Assembly (NCBI GenBank): GCA_934255435.1
Contig: CAKQNZ010000116.1
Location: 1 to 6,873 of the forward strand
Source of the DNA: an uncultured Clostridia bacterium
Lineage (GTDB): Bacteria > Bacillota > Clostridia > Peptostreptococcales > Anaerovoracaceae
Length of the DNA: 6,873 bases
Direction: 5' to 3'
The notes below the pieces were generated by a model. It was not told the origin of the DNA and made no database searches. It was given only the letters and a program-made list of their open reading frames with translations. The position numbers and the translations under genes were made by a program. This document shows, piece after piece, positions 1 to 5,764 of the stretch (positions are counted from its first letter, which is position 1; every line of letters starts with the position of its first letter).

Positions 1-18
1 GTATTTCATATAGTTTTT

Positions 19-43
19 GCTGGCATAAATTGCCAGCTTTTTT
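19..43 (+). terminator. Rho-independent terminator of an off-window plus-strand gene
   Basis: A perfect 7-bp stem (GCTGGCA, 19-25, with TGCCAGC, 31-37) encloses a 5-base loop and is followed directly by six T residues (38-43). The T-run lies only on the plus-strand 3' side; read on the minus strand the stem is followed by AAAAACT, so this terminator serves rightward transcription. It implies that a plus-strand gene ends just left of the window, convergent with carAB. Confidence 0.85.
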
Positions 44-61
44 CATGCATTATTTGATGGA

Positions 62-156
62 GATATTTCCTATCAAAGAACAAAAGTGGCTTCGCCACGT
101 TTTATCGTATGAAACTTTTGTTGATATTCCGAAAATATCGAAAACGATATTTCCTA
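62..156. repeat. Nested inverted repeats plus 11-bp direct repeat, nature unknown
   Basis: Between the two terminators the A/T-rich DNA is full of symmetry. The outer arms are GATATTT (62-68) and AAATATC (133-139). The middle arms are AACAAAAG (79-86) and CTTTTGTT (115-122). The inner hairpin is GTGGC (86-90) with GCCAC (94-98) around a 3-base loop. A further perfect 8-bp hairpin, AAATATCG (133-140) with CGATATTT (145-152), uses an AAAA loop and competes with the outer pairing. The sequence GATATTTCCTA occurs exactly at 62-72 and 146-156, with a degenerate copy GATATTCC at 123-130. No coding frame is convincing here. It could be a short palindromic interspersed element, an RNA-processing structure or decayed terminators; the sequence alone cannot decide. 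Confidence 0.6.
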
Positions 157-162
157 CATAAT

Positions 163-197
163 AAAAAACGAGGCGGTCACATTTTCTGACCGTCTCG
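163..197 (-). terminator. Strong bidirectional intrinsic terminator ending the carAB transcript
   Basis: An 11-bp stem (169-179 with 187-197, complementary except for one G-U-type pair at 173/193) closes a 7-base loop. On the minus strand it is followed by six T residues (complement of A163-A168), the classic form for terminating the carAB message. On the plus strand it is followed after CCTG by TTTTT (203-207), so it can also stop transcription from the left. It lies about 135 bases beyond the carB stop. Confidence 0.93.
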
Positions 198-332
198 TCC
201 TGTTTTTGATCATATCCGGCTTATCATAGTTCCAGGCTCCTGCCGAGGCCATACGCATAAGCGATATATCCATGCTGTCGGTTTATCTGTCATATGCTGA
301 TCAGCTGCATACTGCTGCAAAAGGCTGCTGCA
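198..332 (-). other. 3' untranslated stretch between carB and its terminator
   Basis: These 135 bases follow the carB stop and precede the terminator. Minus-strand ATG frames of 27 and 39 codons exist but lack a ribosome binding site, and the 39-codon frame reads straight through the terminator stem, so I do not call them genes. The stretch contains a 10-bp perfect palindrome, GCTGATCAGC (295-304), and repeated GCAGC/GCTGC units (about 301-331). I see no recognisable function. Confidence 0.5.
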
Positions 333-3300
333 CTAATCAAGCAGTTCGTACTCCAGCTGTGTCCCTGCCTGCTTAAGTTTCACTGCCTTGAGCATAGCCC
401 ATGCAGTATCCATACAGGTCATTACGGAAATTCCTCTTTCGATAGCTTTTCTTCTTACAGGGAAGCTGTCGATCTCTTTCCTGTTGGCAACAGTCGGCAC
501 GTTGATAACAAGAGATATCTTCCTGTCGCTGTCTGCATCGTGACTGGTTATCCATTCCTGTGCCGTCTCGTAATCTATAGCGTTCACGTCTATACCACTG
601 TTTCTGATGAAGTCTATCGTCTCAGCTGTAGCGTACAGATCAAATCCCGCTTCGCTGTATTCTTTCAGGACTTTTGCAGTAAAATCATTCTGCTCGGATT
701 CTCTGAGAGCTACGAAGATATTACCGCCTGAAGGTATGTTCATACCAGCTCCAAGGAATCCCTTGTACAGAGCTTTGTCCAGGTTCTCATCTATACCCAG
801 GACTTCTCCTGTTGACTTCATTTCAGGTCCCAGTGCGATATCCATATCTGTCAGCTTGGCACTGGAGAACACAGGCACCTTGACTGCGTATTTCTGGCTT
901 CTACTGTAGAGACCTGTGCCGTACTCGCTGTCTCTGAGTCTGTTGCCCAGCATTGCTGATACTGCCAGTTTCACCATAGGCACGCCTGTCACTTTGCTCA
1001 GGATAGGCACTGTACGTGAAGCTCTCGGATTCACTTCAATGACGTATATCTTTTTACCGTCATATGCATACTGTATGTTCACAAGACCAACGACATTCAG
1101 TGCCTTTGCGATACGTCTTGTGTAATCCAGCAGTGTATCTTCTACTTCCTTCGAAAGAGAGAAATCAGGATATACCGATATACTGTCTCCTGAATGTACT
1201 CCGGCTCTTTCGATATGCTCCATGATACCAGGTATCAGGATATCTTCTCCGTCGGCTATGGCATCTACCTCTATCTCCTTACCCTGTATATACTGGTCGA
1301 TGAGTACAGGATGCTCTGTAGAAAGCGATACCGCCTCCTTGAGATATCTCCTGAGTTCTGTGTCGCTGTATACCACCTGCATAGCACGTCCACCTATGAC
1401 ATACGACGGCCTTACAACAAGCGGGTAACCCAGTTTCTCCACAGCTTCGAAAGCGTCTTTCTCAGTAGTGACTGCCACGCCTGAAGGTACTGCTATGCCA
1501 AGTTCATCAAGAAGCTCGCAGAATTTTTCTCTGTCTTCTGCAAGGTCTATATTCTCGTATGATGTACCCAGGATGTTGATGCTCCTGCTGTTGAGCTTTT
1601 CTGCAAGGTTCAGGGATGTCTGTCCGCCGAACTGGAGTATCACGCCGTAAGGTCTTTCCCTCTTGATGACGTTCATGACATTGTCCACATGCAGCGACTC
1701 GAAGTAGAGCTTGTCTGATGTGTCGAAGTCCGTACTTACCGTCTCCGGGTTGTTGTTCATGATTATAGCTTCGTAGCCCAGATCCTTTATGGCCCAGACG
1801 CCCTGTACGCAGCAGTAGTCGAACTCGATACCCTGTCCGATCCTGATAGGACCGGAACCGATAACAAGTATCTTCTCCTCTTTGCTCCTGACGCTTTCGT
1901 CCTCTTCATCATAGCATGAGTAATAGTACGGCGTCACAGCGTCGAACTCTCCGCCGCATGTATCTACCATCTTGTATACAGGATATATGTCGTTGTATAC
2001 ACGTATATCCTGGAGCACGTCTCTGGAAACTCCGGACAGTGCGATTATATCATTGTCTGTAAAGCCTCTGGACTCGGCTTCGTATACCAGCTCCTTGGTG
2101 AGAGGTCCCTTCTGGAGCTCCCTTTCCAGGTCGATGATGCCTTTTATCTTGTTGAGGAACCATCTGTCTATCTTCAGCAGGCTGTAAAGCTCCTCCACAT
2201 CCATCAGATCTCTTCTCATGACTTCTGCGATACAGAATATCCTCTCATCGTCGCAGGCTTTGAGTTTCTTTATCAGAGCCTCATCGTCAAGACCTGTTAC
2301 GAATGGGATGTGAAGACCGTCGCATTTTATCTCTATTGATGTCAGCGCTTTCAGCAGTGCGCTCTCGAAAGTCCTGCAGATAGACATGACTTCACCGGTG
2401 GCTTTCATCTGCGTCCCCAGCTTTCTCGATGCTGTCCTGAACTTGTCGAAAGGCCATTTAGGGAATTTCACTACGACATAGTCGAGGACAGGCTCGAAAC
2501 ATGCGCTTGTAGTCTGTGTAACGTAGTTGGAAAGCTCGTCAAGATTGTATCCCAGCGCTATCTTTGCTGCTATCTTTGCGATCGGGTATCCTGCTGCCTT
2601 TGATGCCAGCGCCGATGAACGGCTCACCCTCGGATTCACTTCGATTACGATATATTTGCCTGTATCCGGATCCAGTGCGAACTGTACATTGCATCCGCCT
2701 TCTATCTCCAGGCTCCTTATTATCTTGACAGATGCGTCTCTGAGCATCTGATATTCTTCATCTCTCAATGTCTGCGTAGGTGCTACTACGATACTGTCTC
2801 CTGTATGTACGCCTACCGGATCGAGGTTTTCCATGCTGCAGATGATGATGCAGTTGTCACGGCTGTCTCTGATTACTTCGTATTCTATTTCTTTCCAGCC
2901 GGCTACGGATTTTTCGAGAAGTATCTGACCTATGGCGCTGTTTTCCATGCCTTTGTAGCAGAGCTGTTCAAGCTCTTCTTTGTTTTCGGCTATACCGCCG
3001 CCTGTACCTCCAAGAGTGTACGCTGGTCTGATGATGACGGGGAAACCTTCTTTTTCGACGAAGTCGTAACATTCCTGCATGGATGTTGCTATGACGCTGC
3101 TCGGTATCGGCTCGTCGATCTCCTGCATCAGCTCCTTGAAAGCTTCTCTGTCTTCTGCCTTCTCGATGCTTTCTCTGTTGACGCCCAGAAGTTCTGTGCC
3201 GTATTTAGCAAGGATGCCTTTGCTTTCCAGCTCCATCGCAAGATTCAGTCCTGTCTGTCCGCCGAACCCTGCCAGTATACCGTCAGGACGCTCCTTTGCC

Positions 3301-3533
3301 AGTATCTGTTCAAGAGCTTCTTCTGTGAGCGGCTCCATGTATACTTTGTCTGCGATACCTTTGTCAGTCATGATCGTCGCAGGGTTGCTGTTGACCAGTA
3401 TCGTCTCTATCCCTTCTTCTTTGATCGCCTTGCAGGCCTGTGTGCCGGCATAGTCGAATTCTGCTGCCTGACCGATGACTATAGGACCTGAGCCGATTAT
3501 GAGTAATTTGTTTAATGATGTTTTCTTAGGCAT
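333..3533 (-). CDS. carB: Carbamoyl-phosphate synthase (glutamine-hydrolysing), large subunit
   Basis: This cytoplasmic enzyme subunit uses two ATP, bicarbonate and the ammonia released by CarA to make carbamoyl phosphate for pyrimidine and arginine synthesis. The 1066 residues match the family length (E. coli 1073) and show the internal duplication. The carboxyphosphate half is about 1-400, the oligomerisation region about 400-550, the carbamoyl-phosphate half about 552-935, and the MGS-like regulatory domain about 936-1066. Conserved first-half residues include R129, R169, E215, H243, Q284, E298 and N300; second-half counterparts include R668, R708, H780, Q821, E833 and N835. Both halves keep a GSGP...IGQ start and an NPR metal-site motif. 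The start is an ATG overlapping the carA stop by 8 bases, which suggests translational coupling. The catalytic halves look intact. The regulatory domain is divergent: by comparison with E. coli from memory, the effector-binding lysines K954 and K993 appear replaced by Q948 and A985. Confidence 0.97.
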   Translation of the reverse strand: MPKKTSLNKLLIIGSGPIVIGQAAEFDYAGTQACKAIKEEGIETILVNSNPATIMTDKGIADKVYMEPLTEEALEQILAKERPDGILAGFGGQTGLNLAMELESKGILAKYGTELLGVNRESIEKAEDREAFKELMQEIDEPIPSSVIATSMQECYDFVEKEGFPVIIRPAYTLGGTGGGIAENKEELEQLCYKGMENSAIGQILLEKSVAGWKEIEYEVIRDSRDNCIIICSMENLDPVGVHTGDSIVVAPTQTLRDEEYQMLRDASVKIIRSLEIEGGCNVQFALDPDTGKYIVIEVNPRVSRSSALASKAAGYPIAKIAAKIALGYNLDELSNYVTQTTSACFEPVLDYVVVKFPKWPFDKFRTASRKLGTQMKATGEVMSICRTFESALLKALTSIEIKCDGLHIPFVTGLDDEALIKKLKACDDERIFCIAEVMRRDLMDVEELYSLLKIDRWFLNKIKGIIDLERELQKGPLTKELVYEAESRGFTDNDIIALSGVSRDVLQDIRVYNDIYPVYKMVDTCGGEFDAVTPYYYSCYDEEDESVRSKEEKILVIGSGPIRIGQGIEFDYCCVQGVWAIKDLGYEAIIMNNNPETVSTDFDTSDKLYFESLHVDNVMNVIKRERPYGVILQFGGQTSLNLAEKLNSRSINILGTSYENIDLAEDREKFCELLDELGIAVPSGVAVTTEKDAFEAVEKLGYPLVVRPSYVIGGRAMQVVYSDTELRRYLKEAVSLSTEHPVLIDQYIQGKEIEVDAIADGEDILIPGIMEHIERAGVHSGDSISVYPDFSLSKEVEDTLLDYTRRIAKALNVVGLVNIQYAYDGKKIYVIEVNPRASRTVPILSKVTGVPMVKLAVSAMLGNRLRDSEYGTGLYSRSQKYAVKVPVFSSAKLTDMDIALGPEMKSTGEVLGIDENLDKALYKGFLGAGMNIPSGGNIFVALRESEQNDFTAKVLKEYSEAGFDLYATAETIDFIRNSGIDVNAIDYETAQEWITSHDADSDRKISLVINVPTVANRKEIDSFPVRRKAIERGISVMTCMDTAWAMLKAVKLKQAGTQLEYELLD

Positions 3534-4644
3534 TTTCCTTTTTCTCCTTCATCAGATTCACGAATTTATCGAACAGATATGCGTTATCATTAGGTCCCGG
3601 CGATGATTCCGGATGGAACTGCACTGAAAAGACCGGCAGGTCTCTGTGCTCCATGCCCTCCACTGTACCGTCGTTGAGGTTCAGGTGTGTCACTTCAAGG
3701 CCTTTGAGTATGATGCTTTCATGCTGTACTGCATATCCATGATTCTGAGAAGTGATGTACGAGCGTTTCGTTTCTTTGTCGAAGACGCCGTGGTTGCCTC
3801 CTCTGTGTCCGTATTTGAGCTTGTATGTCCTGCCTCCGAACGCGATGGCCAGTATCTGATGTCCCATGCATATACCAAACATCGGTATATCGCTGGTCCT
3901 TATCAGCTTCCTGACTTCCTCTATGGCTTCTGTGGCCTCCTCCGGGTCTCCCGGACCGTTCGTCAGGAAAATGCCGTCCGGCTCCGCTTCGAGGATCTCT
4001 TCGGCAGGCGTACCGTAAGGATATACTGTAAGTCTGCAGTTTCTGGCCTGCAGGCATCTGAGGATATTTGTCTTGACGCCAAAATCAAGAACAGCTACAT
4101 CGAAGATGTCTCCCTCGCCCTTTGGCTCAAGGACAGTCTTTTCTTTGACTGAGACCACCTTCATCCAGTCTCCTCTCAGCTCTTCCTTTTCACAAAGCTC
4201 TCTGGCTTCGCTTATCGATATGCCTTCTGTGCTTATCAGGCATTTTATCGTTCCTGATTTTCTTATTTTCTTTGTGATCTGTCTCGTATCCACGCCGTAT
4301 ACGCCCGGTACCTTCTGCTCTTTGAGCCACTGGTCCAGAGTCTTTATACAGTGACTGTTCGATGGCATGTCGCAAAGATCCTTGACGATAAGACCGAAGG
4401 CATGAATCCCGTCTGATTCATTGTCTGTCGCACTTATCCCGTAGTTGCCTATAAGAGGATATGTCATATTGATGATCTGTCCTTTATAGGATGGGTCAGT
4501 GAGTATTTTCTGGTATCCGGTCATGGATGTGTTGAAAACGACCTCGCCTACAGCAGTACCGCTGAATCCGAAGCCTTTTCCCTTGAAAACGGTGCCGTCT
4601 TCAAGATAAATAAGTCCTTCTTTTATTTCTTTCGTATTACTCAT
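3526..4644 (-). CDS. carA: Carbamoyl-phosphate synthase, small (glutamine amidotransferase) subunit
   Basis: This subunit hydrolyses glutamine and passes ammonia through a tunnel to CarB. It has 372 residues (E. coli 382). The N-terminal CPSase small-chain domain (about 5-150) carries the family signature FNTSMTGYQ (37-45) followed by TDPSYKGQ, and later GVDTR (117-121). The class I glutamine amidotransferase domain spans about 182-368. Its nucleophile elbow is GICMGHQ (257-263) with Cys259 as predicted nucleophile, and the rest of the triad is His344 and Glu346 in QFHPE; the NGPGDP oxyanion-type motif is at 229-234. No catalytic residue is missing. The gene is first in a two-gene unit with carB, which it overlaps by 8 bases (ATGCCTAA). 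A near-consensus promoter lies about 80-110 bases upstream. I see no PyrR-type attenuator or convincing arginine-repressor box in the leader, so its control is unclear. Confidence 0.97.
   Translation of the reverse strand: MSNTKEIKEGLIYLEDGTVFKGKGFGFSGTAVGEVVFNTSMTGYQKILTDPSYKGQIINMTYPLIGNYGISATDNESDGIHAFGLIVKDLCDMPSNSHCIKTLDQWLKEQKVPGVYGVDTRQITKKIRKSGTIKCLISTEGISISEARELCEKEELRGDWMKVVSVKEKTVLEPKGEGDIFDVAVLDFGVKTNILRCLQARNCRLTVYPYGTPAEEILEAEPDGIFLTNGPGDPEEATEAIEEVRKLIRTSDIPMFGICMGHQILAIAFGGRTYKLKYGHRGGNHGVFDKETKRSYITSQNHGYAVQHESIILKGLEVTHLNLNDGTVEGMEHRDLPVFSVQFHPESSPGPNDNAYLFDKFVNLMKEKKENA
3544..3549 (-). promoter_or_regulatory. Ribosome binding site of carB, inside the end of carA
   Basis: AAGGAG read on the minus strand lies 10 bases before the carB ATG, within the last codons of carA, with a second weaker purine run (AAGGAA) next to the start. 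It supports the chosen carB start and translation coupled to carA. Confidence 0.75.
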
Positions 4645-4650
4645 TTCCTG

Positions 4651-4663
4651 CCTCAGTCTCCTT
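4651..4663 (-). promoter_or_regulatory. carA ribosome binding region (two candidate Shine-Dalgarno sites)
   Basis: On the minus strand AAGGAG (4658-4663) is the strongest match but sits 13 bases from the carA ATG, longer than usual. A weaker GAGG (4651-4654) has a normal 6-base spacing. No in-frame ATG, GTG or TTG lies between them and the called start, and the family N-terminus begins soon after, so the start is kept. Confidence 0.55.
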
Positions 4664-4702
4664 CTGGTTCAATATATTAAATCAACTTTATGTACAAGAA
4701 TA

Positions 4703-4720
4703 AACGGCCAAAATACCGTT
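4703..4720 (-). promoter_or_regulatory. Inverted repeat at the predicted carAB transcription start
   Basis: A perfect 5-bp inverted repeat, AACGG (4703-4707) and CCGTT (4716-4720), is separated by 8 bases. It begins 7 bases past the -10 box, so it would cover about +1 to +18 of the carAB transcript. It could be a repressor operator or a 5'-end stem-loop that stabilises the message. I do not recognise a regulator from it. Confidence 0.4.
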
Positions 4721-4726
4721 CTTATA

Positions 4727-4755
4727 ATTATACATTGTAATATATTATTACTCAA
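4727..4755 (-). promoter_or_regulatory. Sigma-A-type promoter of carAB
   Basis: On the minus strand there is a -35 box TTGAGT (4750-4755; four of six consensus bases), a 17-base spacer and a perfect -10 box TATAAT (4727-4732). Transcription should start near 4720, giving a leader of about 75 bases. Just upstream (about 4760-4790) is an A-rich tract that includes eight consecutive A residues, resembling an UP element. This separates carAB transcription from the dsdA-lipoprotein unit. Confidence 0.82.
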
Positions 4756-4761
4756 TATATA

Positions 4762-4855
4762 TTTGTCACTTTTCTATGTTTTTTTTCAAAACGTCCGGAG
4801 TCCGTCCATTTATTACTGCTGTGACAAAAACAACGATTCTGATGATTCCGTCACA
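4762..4855. repeat. Cluster of three GTGAC-type repeats upstream of the carA promoter
   Basis: TTTGTCAC (4762-4769) and GTGACAAA (4821-4828) form a perfect 8-bp inverted repeat separated by 51 bases. The second also belongs to TGTGAC (4820-4825), which pairs with GTCACA (4850-4855) across 24 bases. The first copy ends 6 bases upstream of the -35 box. The arrangement resembles spaced binding sites for a dimeric regulator acting on carAB, but no known box is matched and the short repeats could arise by chance. Confidence 0.4.
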
Positions 4856-4867
4856 TTCACTGACTGC

Positions 4868-4906
4868 TGCTGCAAAGATGGGCAGCGATGACGTCCATCC
4901 GCAGCA
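4868..4906 (-). other. Stem-loop with alternative pairings in the lipoprotein-carA gap
   Basis: TGCTGC (4868-4873) pairs with GCAGCA (4901-4906), and GATGG (4877-4881) pairs with CCATC (4895-4899) inside it, around a 13-base loop. GCTGC (4869-4873) can instead pair with GCAGC (4882-4886), so two hairpins exclude each other. In the minus-strand message it lies about 40 bases past the binding-protein stop, with no T-run immediately after, so it is not a standard terminator. It may protect or weakly terminate the upstream transcript. Confidence 0.4.
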
Positions 4907-4944
4907 TTTGTGAATATTTATGCAATTAGTATTTTAAATTTACA

Positions 4945-5751
4945 TCATAACTTTCCTACGTATTTCTTTATGATCTTTTCATATTTGCCGTTTTCTTTTA
5001 TATTTGCCAGTCCTTTATTGAACTTGTCCAGCAGCTCTGAGTTCGTACCTTTTTTCACAGCGAACCCGTAGGAAGTCGTATAGCTGTCGTTTTCTCTTTC
5101 CAGAATCTTCATCTCGTCATCCTGAAGTATGTTGTACGCCATTACAGGATAATCGTCGAAGCAGGCTACAGTGTCTCCCTTTATCACGCTGTCGTACATT
5201 TCTTCCCTGTCGTCATATATCTGGATGTCGAGGTTGTACTGATCGTTTATGGACTCTGCCCAGGCCGCACCGTCTGTGTCTTTTGTGACTGCAACTGCAT
5301 TGTCTCTGATATCGTCTATACCTGAAACAGCGCTGCCTGATTTCACAGCTGCACAGACTCCGGCTTCATAGTACGCATCTGAAAAATCGCATGACTTCTG
5401 ACGGTCCTCATTGATGCTGAGCTTCGCTATAGCGCCGTCTGCATCTCCCGATACAAGAGATTTTACAGCCTCGTCTGTACCTACTGTCTTCAGTTCATAG
5501 CTGAATCCCTGATCCTGCGCTATTGCGTCCAGGATATCTATATCTATTCCTGACGCCTTTCCTTCTTCGTCTGTGAATCCAAAGGGTGCGAACGATGTGT
5601 CCGTGGCTATAACGTAGCTTTCCCCTGATGTACTGCTGCTGTCATTCGCATCGCTGCTGTCGCTGCCGCTGTTTCCTGAACCGCATCCTGCCAGGACCAG
5701 CACCATAACAGCAATGATCGAAACTATCCCTGTGATTTTTTTCATCTTCAT
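4945..5751 (-). CDS. Amino-acid ABC transporter substrate-binding lipoprotein (SBP_bac_3 family)
   Basis: This is a predicted extracytoplasmic, membrane-anchored receptor that delivers a polar amino acid to an ABC importer. Its 268 residues fit the family. A basic start (KMKK) and hydrophobic segment (about 6-20) lead to the lipobox LAGC with Cys23 as lipidation site, then a flexible Ser/Gly/Asp-rich linker to about 45. The periplasmic-binding fold covers about 46-268: TDTSFAPF (50-57), the GIDIDILDAIA helix (about 68-78), R117 as the usual ligand-carboxylate arginine, FSDAYY (123-128), and D200 as the likely amino-group partner. Near R117 the common GM-x-I-T pattern is changed to K110, L111 and N114, and position 158 is Asp where Gly is usual. 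AAGGA lies 8 bases before the ATG, and the dsdA stop is 13 bases upstream, so the two are probably cotranscribed. No permease or ATPase gene follows. The substrate is unknown; D-serine or another small amino acid is only a contextual guess. Confidence 0.9.
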   Translation of the reverse strand: MKMKKITGIVSIIAVMVLVLAGCGSGNSGSDSSDANDSSSTSGESYVIATDTSFAPFGFTDEEGKASGIDIDILDAIAQDQGFSYELKTVGTDEAVKSLVSGDADGAIAKLSINEDRQKSCDFSDAYYEAGVCAAVKSGSAVSGIDDIRDNAVAVTKDTDGAAWAESINDQYNLDIQIYDDREEMYDSVIKGDTVACFDDYPVMAYNILQDDEMKILERENDSYTTSYGFAVKKGTNSELLDKFNKGLANIKENGKYEKIIKKYVGKL

Positions 5752-5755
5752 GATT

Positions 5756-5764
5756 CCCTTCCTT
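5756..5764 (-). promoter_or_regulatory. Ribosome binding site of the binding lipoprotein
   Basis: On the minus strand AAGGAAGGG fills nearly all of the 13-base gap after the dsdA stop, giving AAGGA at 8 bases from the ATG. It supports the ATG at 5751 over the ATG two codons later. Confidence 0.7.

Noticed and set aside
156..275. A 39-codon minus-strand frame (begins MDISLMRMAS) downstream of carB
   Set aside because: It has no ribosome binding site and runs through the intrinsic terminator stem and T-run, so it is most likely chance.
294..731. A 145-codon plus-strand open frame overlapping the carB end
   Set aside because: Most of it is the codon-aligned shadow of carB; there is no ribosome binding site or family resemblance.
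2805..3491. A 228-codon plus-strand open frame opposite the start of carB
   Set aside because: Its codons line up exactly with those of carB, so it stays open simply because carB avoids TTA, CTA and TCA codons there. It has no recognisable protein family, no proper ribosome binding site and lies opposite conserved carB sequence.
3646..4152. A 168-codon plus-strand open frame opposite carA
   Set aside because: It is also codon-aligned with the sense gene and is explained by carA codon use; the translation resembles no known protein.
4645..4720. PyrR attenuator or ArgR box in the carA leader
   Set aside because: The roughly 75-base leader is too short for a typical PyrR antiterminator-terminator set and lacks a T-run hairpin. 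An A/T-rich quasi-palindrome near 4667-4686 does not fit the TGAAT-N4-ATTCA pattern.
4858..4908. A 16-codon minus-strand frame with three consecutive Ser codons, suggestive of a leader peptide
   Set aside because: It has no Shine-Dalgarno sequence, lies downstream of the binding-protein gene rather than after a promoter, and no terminator/antiterminator pair with a T-run follows.
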